Source: Datura wrightii
Taxonomy: Eukaryota; Streptophyta; Magnoliopsida; Solanales; Solanaceae
Assembly (NCBI GenBank): GCA_035772735.1
Contig: JASDFA010000007.1
Span: forward strand, 72,330,501 to 72,394,500
Direction of reading: 5' to 3'
DNA length: 64,000 nt
Both the position numbers and the translations under genes were made by a program. Shown here one piece after another: positions 43,731 to 55,504 of the stretch; position 1 is the stretch's first letter; each line of letters opens with the position of its first letter. The notes under the pieces are model-generated. The model was given only the letters and a program-made list of their open reading frames with translations, did no database searches and was not told the origin of the DNA.

Positions 43731-44063
43731 TTAACTATTCTCCCAAGTCGCATCTCCCACGGACTTGCCTTTCCAATGTATCATGAATTCTTTCCGCCTG
43801 TTCTTCTTGCTCATGCCTAGCACCCGGTGATCCAGCACTTGTTTAATCTCCTCTTCAAACTGTGTGCGCACCATAGGAGGAGCCCTCTTGACTTTGTGCC
43901 TGTTTGGATCTGTATGATCTGCAAAGTAAGGCTTCAAAACACTTACATGGAATGTAGGATGAATTTTCAACCTCTCCGACAATTTCAGCTTATAAGCAAC
44001 TGCGCCTATCTTCTGCACCACCTCGAATGGGCCACCGTATTTGGGAATCAGTCCCCTATGCCT
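43731..44063 (-). pseudogene. Chromovirus integrase end with canonical chromodomain
   Basis: Reads VQKIGAVAYKLKLSERLKIH and HPTFHVSVLKPYF. The chromodomain follows: FEEEIKQVLDHRVLG, MIHWKGKSVGDATWENS, which retains the Trp of HWKG and the ATWE motif, then a stop. Classical chromodomains of this group bind methylated histone H3 and steer integration. Confidence 0.85.
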
Positions 44064-44762
44064 CTATTTACTCACAATTTGTTTCCAAATCTGCGGTGTG
44101 AGTTTAAGCAGAACCTTGTCACCCACTTTGAATTCCAACGGGCGTCTATGCTGATTGGCATATTTCTTCATACGACTCTGGGCCTTGCGCAAACTGTCTT
44201 GTGCCTCTACAAGCATCTCATGCTTGACCCTTGCATAACGGTAAGCAGCCGGGCATTTCCCTTGATGCTTCTGCTTTGCGACATCCAGCGGTGTCAAAGG
44301 CTGTCTCCCCAAGACTAATTCAAACGGACTCATCTTGGTTGCTGAAGACTTGTGCAGATTATAGAAAAACTGTGTCGTATCCAACAAGTCTACCCAATTC
44401 CTCTGGCTTGCTGTCAAAAAATGCCTGAGATATTCCTCCACCAAGTGATTAATTCTCTTTGTTTGGCCATCTGTTTGAGGGTGATTCGCTATTGAGAATT
44501 GCAGATCGGTCCCTATCATGTTGAACAAAGCTGTCCAAAACCGACCTGTAAATCTAGCATACCTATCACTCACAATGTCAGCCAGCACACCAAACAGCTT
44601 AACCACATGTCTATTTAATAAGTCAGCAGCTATTTCAGACGAACAAACAATTGGGGAAGCAATAAAAATAGAGTACTTTGAAAACCTGTCTATAACCACC
44701 ATAATAGATGCCTTACCGTCCACCTTCGGAAACCCAGAAATAAAGTCCATTGACATGGACAT
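44064..44762 (-). pseudogene. Chromovirus integrase catalytic core (catalytic Glu replaced)
   Basis: An open 232-codon frame from 44762: MSMSMDFISGFPKVDGKASI, MVVIDRFSKYSIFI (first Asp), ADIVSDRYARFTGRFW (second Asp), and HPQTDGQTKRINHLVEEYL. In relatives the Lys of QTKRINH is the catalytic Glu, so the DDE triad is DDK. The end, PLEFKVGDKVLLKLTPQIWK, starts the C-terminal module before a stop. Confidence 0.87.
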
Positions 44763-44794
44763 CCATGGCCGTTCAGGAATCGGAAGAGGCGCAA

Positions 44795-45118
44795 CTAACC
44801 TGCTTCCTTTTTGCGCTCAGATTTGTCTAACTGGCACACTAGACAAGTCTTCACGTAAGCTTCAACATCATTTTCAATCTTTGGCCAATAATACACACGG
44901 GACAGCAGGGCTAACATCTGTTCCACACCCGGATGACCAGCCCATTTAGTGTCATGTGCCTCTTTCATCAGTTCTCTACGCAGTCCACCACCTTGAGGTA
45001 CGACAATCCTCCCCCCTTTGAAATAAAGAAGATCGTCCTCGATCCAGTACCTCCTAACTATCCCTTCTTTCACTTGACTCATCCATTTCATATATAATGA
45101 GTCATTAGCAGCACAAAT
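44795..45118 (-). pseudogene. Chromovirus integrase HHCC domain
   Basis: 98 open codons: KEAHDTKWAGHPGVEQMLAL, YYWPKIENDVEAYVKTCLVC and QLDKSERK. A complete H-x-H...C-x2-C set is present (HDTKWAGH, CLVC). A frame change separates it from the core at about 44790. Confidence 0.85.
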
Positions 45119-45828
45119 TCAGATTTTATAAATAAAATTAGTTTCAAGTCTAGAAATTGAAAACACAGCAGCAAGTACCTCTTTCTGGCTCAAGGAGTCA
45201 GCAACTTGATTGTGCCTTCCCGGCTTATGTTCCCACATGATATCATACTCTGCCAGGAATTTCTGCCAATGTGCTTGCTTCGTACTTAGCTTGCGTTGAG
45301 TCTTGAAGAATGTATTAGCCACATTATCTTTCTGCACCACAAAACATGTGCCTAGAAAATACACTCTCCATGTCTGCAAGCAATGCACAACAACAACCAT
45401 CTCCTTTTCGTGAGTCGAATACCTCTGCTCAACTTCATTCAATTTCCTACTTTCATAGGCAACTGGATGTCCTTCCTGCACAACAACACCTCCAACATCC
45501 TTGTCAGATGCATCTGTATGCACCTCAAATGGCAACTCGAAATCGGGAAGCTTTAAGATAGGTTCCGATGCTACTGCTTCCTTCAACAATCGGAATGCAG
45601 CTTCCACCTCTCGGACCACACCCACTTAACATCTTTCTTCAGCAAATTTGTTAAGACGGTTGCCTTCTTGGAATAGCCTGCAATAAACTTGCGGTAATAA
45701 TTAGCCAGCCCTAAAAATGACCGCAACTCTTTCACGCCACTGGGTGCCTGCCAATCCATGATTGCCTGCACCTTCTTTGGGTCCATCCACACTTGATTCT
45801 GACTCACCAAGTGCCCAAGGAACTTGAT
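45119..45828 (-). pseudogene. Chromovirus RT thumb and RNase H
   Basis: 45810-45583 holds VKELRSFLGLANYYRKFIAG (thumb). 45625-45119 holds LPFEVHTDASDKDVGGVVVQ (first RNase H Asp), VAYESRKLNEVEQRYSTHEK (Glu), FVVQKDNVANTFFKTQRKLS (relatives have VVTDN or similar, so this acidic position is shifted or lost), and HNQVADSLSQK (last Asp). One frame change lies at about 45600. Confidence 0.83.
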
Positions 45829-46391
45829 TTATTTTTGAGCAAATTCACACTTCTCCATCTTCACATAGTGTTTGTACTCCCTCAAACGAGACAGTACCTT
45901 GCTCAAATGCATCAAGTGTTCATCAAGAGAGCAACTATAAATAACAATGTCGTCTAAGTAAACTACTACAAAGTCATCAAGATACTCAAACAACACATCA
46001 TTCATTAAATTACAGAAAGTGGCCGAGGCATTAGTCAGCCCAAATGGCATTACAAGAAACTCATATGAGCCATACCTAGTTACACAAGTAGTTTTAGGCT
46101 CATCGCCCTCTGCTATTCTAACCTTCCAATAACCAGACCAAATATCTAGCTTGGTAAATAGCATGCCTTGCTCAGCTTATCCAACAAGTCTTGCACCAGC
46201 GGCACCAGATATTTGTTCTTCACAGTCACTTTGTTCAATGCCCTATAGTCCACGCAAATCCTCAAGGATCCGTCCTTCTTCTTTTGGAACAAAACAGGAG
46301 CACCATACGGAGCCTTTGAAGGCTGAATCAGTCCGGCATCCAGCAACTCATTCAATTGTTTGCGCAATTCAGCCAACTCCTTAGAAGCCAT
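45829..46391 (-). pseudogene. Chromovirus reverse transcriptase
   Basis: 46391-46146: LRKQLNELLDAGLIQPSKAP, GAPVLFQKKKDGSLRICVDY, RALNKVTVKNKYLVPLVQDL. After a frame change, 46164-45829: FTKLDIWSGYWKVRIAEGDE, VMPFGLTNASATFCNLMNDV and the intact palm motif VVYLDDIVIYS. The catalytic site is preserved. Confidence 0.87.
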
Positions 46392-46403
46392 CCTATAAGG
46401 AGC

Positions 46404-47094
46404 CTAGGCAAGGAAAACTGATCCTGGCAGCAACTCTATCTTGTGATCAATATCCCTTCTTGGTGGCAGCATCTTAGGCAACTCAGGGGGACCAACATCA
46501 GCATACTCTTTCAGCAATTCTACAACAGAATCGGGAACCTCAACCTTCACATCTGCTTTGATCTCAACCATGGCAGCAAGAAAGGTTTGATCTCCCTTCT
46601 TCAATCCTTTGTCGACACTAATAGCAGAAATAATAGGTGTCTTGTACTTCTTCACTTTCTCTGCATCTCCATAAGGATGAACAGCCTTGATGAAACTCGG
46701 TTTCTTCTCGTCCATCAACATCAACCCATCCAAATGAGGGAATGGAACAAACCAATATTTCTTCAAGAAATCCACTCCAAGTATCAATTCAAAGTCTCCC
46801 AGCGGCATCACCATCAAATTATGCTTTCCATTCCACTCTCCAAGGACCATGAAAACATCATACACCATTCCCACAATCACTTGTGCTTTGGCATTAACAG
46901 TTTGGACATACGATGGGCACTTCTTCAGCTTCAGCCCATTCTTGGCAGCAACTTTGTCATTAACAAACGTATGAGTAGCTTCGATATCAACCATTGCTAT
47001 CATACGCTTGCCATCAACTTTCATCTCAACATGAATCAAGGCAGCATGCGGGTTAGAAAAAGATTTAGATGCTTCTTAATGAGGGGACAAGTGT
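46404..47094 (-). pseudogene. Chromovirus protease and protease-RT linker
   Basis: The open 211-codon frame from 47039 reads MIHVEMKVDGKRMIAMVDIE, ATHTFVNDKVAAKNGL (the D-x-G-A-T-H active site appears as D-I-E-A-T-H, Gly to Glu), LMVMPLGDFELILGVDFLKK, then the linker and MLPPRRDIDHKIELLPG entering RT. Upstream a few codons (NPHAAL) resemble the end of gag before the sequence breaks off at about 47094. Confidence 0.82.
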
Positions 47095-47720
47095 GACTGT
47101 ACTCTTAAAGAAACATGTCTTTTCAAGATTTGGCACCCCTAGTGTCATAATTGGTGACAGACGACATCATTTTTTTAATAGGTTGTTCAGCGCATTGATT
47201 TCTAAATATGGAGTGAAACATAAAGTCGCTACTCCTTATCATCCTTAAACGAGTGTCCAAGTGGAGCTTCCCAATAGGGAGATCAAATCTATCTTGACAA
47301 AGACAGTACATGCCAATAGAACCAATTAGGCTAGAAAGTTAGATGATGCACTTTGGACATATCGAAATTCTTTTAAAACACCCATTGGTATGTCTCTCTA
47401 TCAGTTGGTTTTTGGTAAAGCTTGCCATTTACTGGTGGAATTAGAACATAAAGCTATGTGGACATTGAAAAGCTTGAATTTGGATTGAGGGATAGCCTCT
47501 AGGCATGGGTTGGGAATCTTAATAAAATTGAGGAGTTCAAAATGAAAGCTTATGAGGATGTTTCTCTGTATAAATCTCGAATGAAGTACCTCAATGATCA
47601 GAAATAATGAAATGGGAGTTCGCTTTAGGAGATTGGGTGATTCTATTTAACTTGAGGCTCCATCTATTGGGAGAATGTGTGCTTCTATGTCCACTTACGG
47701 TGCAATTTAGGTTTTGTAGA
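47095..47720 (+). pseudogene. Athila integrase, C-terminal half (probably Athila-B)
   Basis: Plus strand: LKKHVFSRFGTPSVI-type start, GDRRHHFFNRLFSALISKYG (second Asp), KVATPYHP, then after a TAA VQVELPNREIKSILTKT (the Glu). FKTPIGMSLYQLVFGKACHL and LEHKAMWTLKSLNLD follow, then the degraded C-terminal domain. The first catalytic Asp and HHCC domain are missing where the chromovirus begins. Athila-D carries the same region at 60260-60960. Confidence 0.75.
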
Positions 47721-48060
47721 TCCCATCTATACGGTTCATATGATATTTCTTCTGTAAATAAAATAGGAAAAACTAGGTATATCTCTATCCAAGAAACAAA
47801 TCCACTCCCTAGTTTCCCGAGTGAGAATCCTACTCTATTCGATCTTCATTCTATCTCATCATCCCTTTCTCAAGTTTATGTTAGAATCATTTAATCTGAA
47901 GTATGTATGTACATTTTATGAGTTGAAAGATTATGCATTGTACATCATGGAAGGGTCGGGAGTTAAAATCATAAACAAATCAACAAGTGAATGCAAAAAT
48001 CAATTATTGACCAGGCTAAATGGCTTTATTGACACCGACCTCTAGGCACCGTGTTTGTCA
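47721..48060. other. Unannotated stretch
   Basis: Nothing recognised; AT-rich, short ORFs only. Confidence 0.4.
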
Positions 48061-50640
48061 GTAAGGCAACAATGTATCATCTATATATACATGACTTAAG
48101 TCATTTTTATCCATTTCAAACATTTTCACAACGTAGAAACCGACCTCTCCCTTCATTTTTCTTAGGGTTCTTGATGTATTAAAGGGAATTTGAAGGGAAA
48201 ACATCGATCAATTTCAAACCTGAGCTAGATTAGAGCTCCTTGAGTCGGGGAGTCATGTTAGTGAAATTTTTTTGTCAAATTTTGGGCATTCCGGTGAAGC
48301 TAGGTTTCTAGAAATTGAGTTCTATCATTTATAAACCATTGTAAGGTGATAAGGGTAAGATTCTACCCTCCTTCGTAATTAATTCTTGGTTATATACCCA
48401 TGTTGAAAGATTGAGTTATTAACGTTGTTGTTCTTCTTTTGTATTGAATTCAGAGAAATTTGGGTGAAGTTGTATAAAGGTTATATGAGCTTGAGATGAA
48501 GAAGGGATTGAGGAGTTTTACAAGTTGACATTTGTAGTGCGTAATAGTCAAAAGGTATGTAAGGGAGCCACTTTTATTGGCTAAGCACGAATTATGTACC
48601 GTATAGTATCATAGAGTTGTACCTATCCCGAATTGGATAATGAATTATTGTTGAATCAAGCGTATTATAATTGTTCAATAAGTTAATTCATAGAGCTTTC
48701 ATAGGTTGAAAGGTTCATGTTATGAAGCTATCCATATAATATGATTCGATAGACGTATACTCTTGTCAAGATAGAAATCAAACTATGTAAGTTAACGTCG
48801 AATTGAACATATCTTAAGTGTTTGTTGAATCTACTCTTTGAATTCTTTGAGCTTGAAAGTAAGCTAGAGTTGCTTGTGACACAAAGATGGTGTATATATA
48901 TAGACATTTCAATTAACATTATATGTCAAAACATATGTAGATGAGGAATTGATAAATAGAATAGTTGGTTGGTTTAATTGTGTATCTGTAGACTCAAACA
49001 AAAGGCATTGGTGGTTAGATGATTATGTCTTGTATAGTAATATTGTGAGTCTAATGGTTTCTCTGAACACCTTCTACTCCTTGCCATGTTAAATACGTCC
49101 TATTTCTCCTCTTGCCTATGGAAGGTATTGAATTGTATATTTTAGAAATTTTTACATTAAGATGATTTGTATAAATTGGAGGACATATTTGTTAAACTGT
49201 TAGAAAGACCCTCGGAAAGGGCACTGCTGGTTAGCTGATTATATGAATGAGTTGAGAAAAATTATTAATACATACTTAGCTAATTCTTTAATCTTGACAT
49301 AACATGTTTGACTCGTTTCCATGTTTACTCTCAGACTTGCCAAGTCATATATATTCTTAACTACAAGTAGTGAACTTAATACACATATATACAATTGAAC
49401 TATTAGGAAGAACCTATGAAGAGTGAATTGGTTATTAGCTGTTAGTCGTACTGATGGATCGAATTATATACATGAGACTCCTAAAGTTGATGAAAGAACT
49501 CATATCCGTAGAACCATGCCTTTAAACTCTATCAAAAACATACTTGATCTTGTGATGAACACTAAGTCGAAATCTTATTTGAATTCTTTAACAAAGAATC
49601 CTAAAGCTTATATGATCTTTACAATATAGAACTCTTAGAGGTATGTTCATGTTGATTATCCAAGTCCAATTTCTCTTCATAATTTATGATCAAATCTTGT
49701 TTAGGTTTTAGAGTCCCTATCAAGTTATCTTGTGGGTCAGTATTCAGTTATTCTATGAGTTACCCTAAGGGGTGGGGGGGAGTTATTGAGTTGTAGTATT
49801 ATTCAATTTTATGATTACAGACACACAACATGAGCACTCATAGTTGAGTTATATATTATGACTGACACAACTTAATTGGTAGGACTACGGGAAAGAATTT
49901 ATATGATGACCACCAATTGGTATTATCAATTGGGTAGATGCGCCAACCACCAAAACACGTGTCAGTTTAATATACATGGTTCATATGCATATACGTGGTT
50001 GCATTGACATATAAACGTGGTTAAATTTTCTTACAAAGGTGAGATACACTTTAGTTAGAAGTTTTAAAGTTTCAGGTTGTCTATGTCCTCCTATACTCTC
50101 ATATTTTGACGTTATTATATTTATGATTATTGTTTCACAACTATTGCTTTTCAGCTACATACCAATATATGTAATCCGTACTGACATACCTTTACCAGGG
50201 GATGCTACATTCGTGTTGGAGGTGCTGATAGAGGCCCTGATCGCCCTCTGTAGTAAGAGCTCTCAAGTCCAATGGAAGAGTGAGTATGCTCCTTTCTTTT
50301 TAGAGCAGATTTCTAGATTCTTTGTTTAGCATAGTGTAAGTTTTATTGTGCAAATGATGGGTAGGTCAGGGACTTGTCCCGACTATTTATTATTGTACCT
50401 TTTTAGAGGCTTTGTGGACATAGTCAGTGGTTGTATAATTCAGTTTATGCCTTTGTCGGCCTTCTATTTCTTTTAGTTATGCTGCAGCATCGTCTGCATG
50501 CCTTTCTTTCATGATTGTTGAGTTGTGGCTTCATCGGCCTATTGTTATTATTATTCTATTGTTAAGACCTTACCGGTCTATGTTCTTTATTATTAAGTAG
50601 GTTGTGACAATGGTGTTAATGTCCCAAATGTTATGATTAC
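48061..50640 (+). repeat. Tekay-4 LTR (different subfamily), boundaries approximate
   Basis: The second half carries the LTR text common in Solanaceae Del/Tekay elements: gaggctttgtggacatagtc near 50404, then alternating tttgtcggcc / ttcatcggcc / ttaccggtct phrases to 50580, ending near ggttgtgacaatggtg at 50610. The first half has the AAAG|GTATGT site (48552-48560). No clear TG start was found, so the 5' boundary is uncertain, and no PBS is visible. ORFs inside are chance. Confidence 0.6.
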
Positions 50641-50649
50641 AGAGGAGAC

Positions 50650-51640
50650 ATAGTTGGTCGGGTGGCCCCCCATGTTCACAGGGTCTGATCCAATGAGGAC
50701 CCTCAGGATTTCATCAGCTAGTTGGACAGGGTATTACGTGCAATGTATACTTTAGTAATAGAGGCATTAGAGTTAGCATCTTTTAGGTTATGTGTTGTGT
50801 CCATTCTTTTGTATGATGTATGGGAACTTTCCAGGGGACCAAATGCACCTCCAGCTAAATGGGAGGATTTCTCTAACGCAAATTTAGTTTATTACCTCCC
50901 TCAAAAGGTTCGAAAGGCCCAACTTGAGGAGTTTCTAGACCTCAAACAGGGTAGTATGAGTGTATGTAAGTATAGCCACATATTTAACTCGTTGGCTAAG
51001 TATGCTCCAGATATTATGTCGACTATATGAGCTAGGATAAAGGATCTAACCTATCATATTCACGACACTCATAGAGGAAGAAAATAGAGTAAAAGGGAAA
51101 AATATACTAGGTCATTCAGAAAGCCGCAGAGTGATTCTAGGCCCCAGTCTTCTAAATACTCATCTCATCCTATTGACCGTGCCCCACCTCCACCTCAGGG
51201 CCAAAACTTAGCCCCTTCTAATTCCCATCAGCAGGACCAAAAAAGGAAGATGAGATCACCTCCATTGCAGTGTGTTCAATATGGTATAGCCTATTTTGGG
51301 CAGTATCATCAGGGACAGAATGTATATTACCATTGTGGATAGCCTAGACATGTGATGGAGTATTTTTTTGGAGATAGAAGAGATGCAGGCCAGCCTTCAG
51401 GATCAACAGGAGATTCATATTCCTTTGTTCGTCCTCCACGACCTGGTTCCCAGGCTACTCCAAGTCATGGTAGTGGAAGGAGAGAAGTGGAAGTTTTAGG
51501 TTCAGGGAATGTTCAAAACCTATTCTATGCCTTGGATGGTCAACAGGCTCAGGAGTCATCACCTAGCATGGTTACAGGTTCCTTGATCATATCCACCCAT
51601 ACTAATTATGCTTCACTTCTTTTTACGTTATTCCCTTAGT
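50650..51640 (+). pseudogene. Tekay-4 gag
   Basis: Recognisable Del/Tekay capsid: PPMFTGSDPMRTLR, ELSRGPNAPPAKWEDFSNAN, YYLPQKVRKAQLEEFLDLKQ, GSMSVCKYSHIFNSLAKYAP (50722-51030). A Pro/Gln-rich linker and a zinc-knuckle-like region (QGQNVYYHCG-stop-PRHVMEYF) follow. Relatives have C-x2-C-x4-H-x4-C here; only one Cys and the His remain. The stretch ends near a protease-like MVTGSLIISTHTNYASLLFT (51569). Confidence 0.75.
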
Positions 51641-52750
51641 TGTTGATCAACTTGATATTTCTCTGGAATTGTTATTAAAAGTCCTTGTTGTAGTCATGCT
51701 AAAAGTCAAATTTATAATGGCCAAAAGAGTTGATATTGTGAAGTATTAATCTGTAAAGAAGTTACCCTAGTTGGAATGTCAAGTTAGTCAAATATCAAGG
51801 AACATAAGATAAACTTACTCCTTAATATTTATTCCTACTCTTCCAGAGGGCAAAGAAAATAATATTGTGTGATAAAGTTCCTTGGAAATAAGTTAGATAA
51901 TGTTTTGGTTAGATTCAAAAAAGTATAGTACAAATATCTGGAGCACTAAAGAAGTATATGCAGGATTAACCGATTCATGATTTAAAGTCTACAGTTATAG
52001 TATATGCCAGGAGGATACAATGTTAGTTGTTTCTTGGCAATCAAATGTACTTATTTTTGACATCACAAGTTTTTAGTTGGTAATAGAGTGGTAGGGAATT
52101 AAATTGAAGTATAAAAGTTGAACATAGTTGAAGGAGGATTAAAATGATTATATCATCCCATCATGATGAAGTTAGGTACCATAGTAGGCTCCTTTTGTCA
52201 CAACACACTTGCATGACATTTCAGAATAGGAAAAGAAAAAGAAAAGAGGGGAGGGGGCATCTTGTAATGAACTGAATTTTAGCTCAAGAACATCAAAGCA
52301 TATGAAGTTTTTGGGATATTAAAGCTAAGGTAAGGCTAACTCAGGAGAAAAGACTAAAGGTTTGGTGTTTGAACCTGCGGAGAAACTAAAAATTTTCTTC
52401 AGTGTGAGTCCAAGTATGACTCGTGAAATGAAGGTATTAGTCGTACCAAAACTCATAGCATGAGGTCCAGAAAAACCAGAAGTGGCCAAGAAATCATAAC
52501 AGGATCCCACAACTTCTACCAGGGTGGTACCGGTCTTACAAAAGGGTCGTAGGAAGAGGGAACTCAGAGAATTTTTTAGGAAAGGATCAGTAGATACAAG
52601 GACTCAGTATGAGGCATAGTATGATGGTACAAATCATCATTTTAGTCCTGAGTTGATTTATGGTTATGCCTCAGACTTTTAAGCTAAGTTTGGAACCATT
52701 CTAGATATGTGGATAGACCTGAACCCGATGAATTTTATGAGAAAAAGGTG
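51641..52750. other. Unannotated stretch after the Tekay-4 gag
   Basis: No protease, RT or other domain is recognised. Probably very decayed retroelement sequence; the 61-codon minus-strand ORF at 52325-52510 is unidentified. Confidence 0.4.
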
Positions 52751-53803
52751 TTAAGATCAAATACTTAAGTGTAAGAAATGCATTGAATGCGAATTATGGT
52801 CGTAAAGAACCTCTAGCATAATATTGAGTCGAGAGCTTTCCTACCATTTGAACCTTTCATATAACTTCTTACAAGGGTCAATTTTAAACGACCATAAACT
52901 CCTATTTTCCAAAGTGGTTTTGGGTGATCCCTTATAAAAATTGAAGCCCTTTGAGTCTTCTTTCGAATGCATCCAACCTTTCATCAATTGGAGTTTGAAG
53001 TAAAAAGTTATGACCAGGTAAATGAAGCACTGTCAAGTTTGGCGGAAAAGACTAGCTCAGTCACCATGAGTCAATGTACGACTCGTACCCAACACCCATA
53101 AAAAGTGTTTCAGTGAGCTGTTAAGCCACCCAGAAGCCACAGATTTTCATACCATGACCCAAGGTATGTCACCATGAGTAATGGTATGACCCGTTACAAC
53201 TAGGGGGTAGATTTTTAAGTGCGATTCTTCAGGGGTATTCTAGAAATTTCTTATATTTTTAACTCCTAAACTAGGTTATTTTTGACTTCTTAAAGGGTGT
53301 ATTATAGGGTTTTACTTAGAATAAACCCTTATTCTACCCCTAACACGTCAATTGGAAGATCAAATCCTCTTAGGATAACCTAGGATTCTTCATCATCTTC
53401 TTCTCAATCTCTCTTGGATCTTCAAGCCAAGTTAAATATTCTTCAAGCTTAGGTATGTACGGTTATGAATGGAGAAATTCTTCCATCCTCATTCCTGTTT
53501 CACAGTCAATCTTGAGATCTCTATTTTTCATGTTCAAATGGGCAAATTCTAAGGTTAGACCCAAGTTTGATGAAATTCTCATGACTCTTTATGAACTCAA
53601 ATATCTCATATTTCTATTCATGATTTATGACTATGGCTACATGTTTTCTAATAGAATCTCTGAGGAATTGATGTTTTCAATTTTATGGTGATTTTACCTA
53701 ATCATTTATGATTTTATAAATTTAAAGTTTATAAGTCTATGATTTCAAGTTATGACTATTTATTCAAATATGTATGATTTTCGTGAAACTCAAGTTTATT
53801 TAT
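52751..53803 (+). repeat. Tekay-5 LTR, 5' part
   Basis: Contains the subfamily landmarks: a gtcaccatgagtcaatg / acgactcgtaccc motif cluster (53050-53200), the segment cctaaactaggtt before it, and AG|GTATGTACGGTTATGAATGG at 53451, equivalent to 5713-5733 in Tekay-1. It is interrupted at 53803 by the Athila-D LTR. The left end is approximate. Confidence 0.65.
53050..53200 (+). promoter_or_regulatory. Motif cluster in the Tekay-5 LTR
   Basis: gtcaccatgagtcaatgtacg, acgactcgtacccaac, caccatgagtaatggtatg and tatgacccgttac. The spacing to the GTATGT site resembles Tekay-1. Confidence 0.5.
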
Positions 53804-53949
53804 TGATGCGCCGACAGTTAACGGCACATTTGATGATTTTAATTACGAATAAATGCAAGTTCTTAAGCAATCTTTGTTATCTTTGATTGTTTTTGTGTGT
53901 GTTGTATAGGAAAATAAACCAAGGCAAGAGATGATATGAAACAAGATAA

Positions 53950-54350
53950 AAAGATCACCTGATGGCCTATCTGACGGACCATCAACTTTGTGACAGTCCA
54001 CCATTTTTATTATGAAGCCTAAGCAGGACAACATTCCTGAGATTGGCAACAAACATCCATCCTGATGGGTCAACAGTGTGATAGACCGTCATTCCCATCG
54101 TCAATCCTAAACAGGTTGAACAAGAAAAGGGTGAAAGTGACGACCAAAATTACGAACCATCAAGTTTGGTGTCACCAAGATGCAGACTGAAGGATACACT
54201 AGATAAGAACTGACAAACCATGTGATGAACCGTCATGTATTTAATGGACCATCAGTATTGGCATCACTAATGGGCACAATGATGGACACGCTGAAGAAGG
54301 AGTGACGGCCAAATGATGGACCATCACCTTATTGATGGGACGTCAACTTG
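53950..54350 (+). promoter_or_regulatory. Athila-D LTR motif cluster (GACGGACCATCA type)
   Basis: More than ten variants: tgacggaccatcaac, gatagaccgtcattcc, gatgaaccgtcatg, aatggaccatcag, atgatggaccatcacc, gatgggacgtcaac. The consensus is tgACGG-A-CCGTca, an inverted repeat with one central base. It ends about 50 bp before the TATA box. Confidence 0.65.
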
Positions 54351-54402
54351 GGCCTCTCTTTAGAAGTAGATCTTTGACTTTCAGTGTAATTTTTACCCTA
54401 GG

Positions 54403-54412
54403 CTATAAATAA
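54403..54412 (+). promoter_or_regulatory. Athila-D LTR TATA box
   Basis: CTATAAATAA sits directly after the motif cluster and 50 bp before a purine/pyrimidine leader; the expected core promoter of U3. Confidence 0.65.
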
Positions 54413-55308
54413 CAGCCGCTAGGTTCTGCTTTTGGGAATCAGACTTTAGTGAGAGAAAAATATATTACTTGTACGTTTCTTTTGAAAAAGTTCTTGAGGA
54501 ATTACTGTGAGTTATTGAAAAGCATCAAAGTTTCATCTTTCCTTTGTAAGTTGAATCTTCTTTGATAAATATGATCGTTATTGTGATATCAATGATCATA
54601 GGTGGCTAAATTTTGTTACTGGAGTTGTGTGATTCATGGTTGAATGACGTAATGATGGTGATTGACATGTGGATGAGTTTAATGTAATTGTGTGCATTAT
54701 CAATTATTTTGTTTTGAATGATTTCTAGTGGTTTCAAACATTAGAACAAACCCTAGGTTTAAGTTGCTTGAGTAAGAGATATAAATCCAGATGAAAAAAA
54801 TTGATAATATGGATTCAAGGCGTAAACCCTTGACTGATGGTTAATATCGTCATAAGATTAATCAACTTAAGTTAATTATCATAACTCATTGATTATCACT
54901 CTTAGTTTGAGAATATAAGAGTGATATTTGTCTAAATAGGTTGAGAAATATTTGGATAGAATAATTGAGTTAAAAACCTGCACACATAACATTGAACAAG
55001 TCTACTGCAGTCATTCACCAAAATGCCATTAAGAAAACATGATGACCATAACCCTAATTTAATATTTTTTGGTTTCGGTAGTAATAATTCATAGCTGAAG
55101 TTTCTTACATTTTACTAATAATGAATCAAAACACCTTTCCCAAACCCCTAATTTTATGGAAATAATTAGCTAAAAGCGAAAACTCACATAAGACATATTA
55201 TTCACCATATTCTTGATGGGTTTTGCCCTCGACCTTGTTGAGCTCTCTATTCGAAATCAACTGCATTATATTTCTTATCATAGAGGTGTATTTGGGTATA
55301 TCAAATTT

Positions 55309-55326
55309 TGGCTCCGTTGTTGGGGA
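55309..55326 (+). promoter_or_regulatory. Athila-D primer binding site
   Basis: TGGCTCCGTTGTTGGGGA matches the tRNA-Asp-type PBS TGGCGCCGTTGTCGGGGA at 16 of 18 positions, five bases after the LTR end. It is the best-preserved PBS in the window. Confidence 0.85.
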
Positions 55327-55504
55327 GTAAAATTTTAGATTAAGTCAATTGTGTTTATTGACTCTTAGTCTTATTTTCTAATTTTACTTTTATTTGTTAT
55401 TTCTGTTTATATAGGGTACAGGGTTGTGCATACGAAATACCCAAAGTCGGGGAAAACTATTAACTTCTTATAATCCAGAACTAGAAAGAATTTTGAGGAG
55501 ACCT

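Larger units (their letters stand above)
42810..47094 (-). mobile_element. Galadriel-like chromovirus, 5'-truncated
   Basis: Minus strand: protease, RT, RNase H, integrase, chromodomain, polypurine tract, 3' LTR. Gag is missing except for a few codons and there is no 5' LTR: at about 47094 the sequence changes to plus-strand Athila integrase. It is less decayed than the Tekay elements, and several domains are open for 100-230 codons. Lineage was assigned by the domain wording and the classical chromodomain; CRM or Reina are alternatives. Confidence 0.8.
20103..47720 (+). mobile_element. Athila-B: host of the nested insertions
   Basis: An LTR (20103-21731), PBS and gag start (to 21886) are followed, after removal of Athila-C (21887-41568), by the rest of gag (41574-42809). 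A truncated chromovirus then intervenes (42810-47094), and an Athila integrase tail follows (47095-47720). The gag frame is continuous across the Athila-C insertion. That the integrase belongs to the same copy is an inference from strand, order and lineage. No 3' LTR was found. Confidence 0.65.
53804..55303 (+). repeat. Athila-D 5' LTR (about 1.5 kb)
   Basis: Starts TGATGCGCCGACAG (or three bases later) and ends GGTATATCA just before the PBS. Contains the motif cluster 53950-54350 and a TATA box at 54403. Confidence 0.85.

Noticed and set aside
43827..44318. 163-codon plus-strand ORF
   Set aside because: Antisense shadow of chromovirus integrase and chromodomain.
46443..47096. 217-codon plus-strand ORF
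   Set aside because: Antisense shadow of the chromovirus protease frame.
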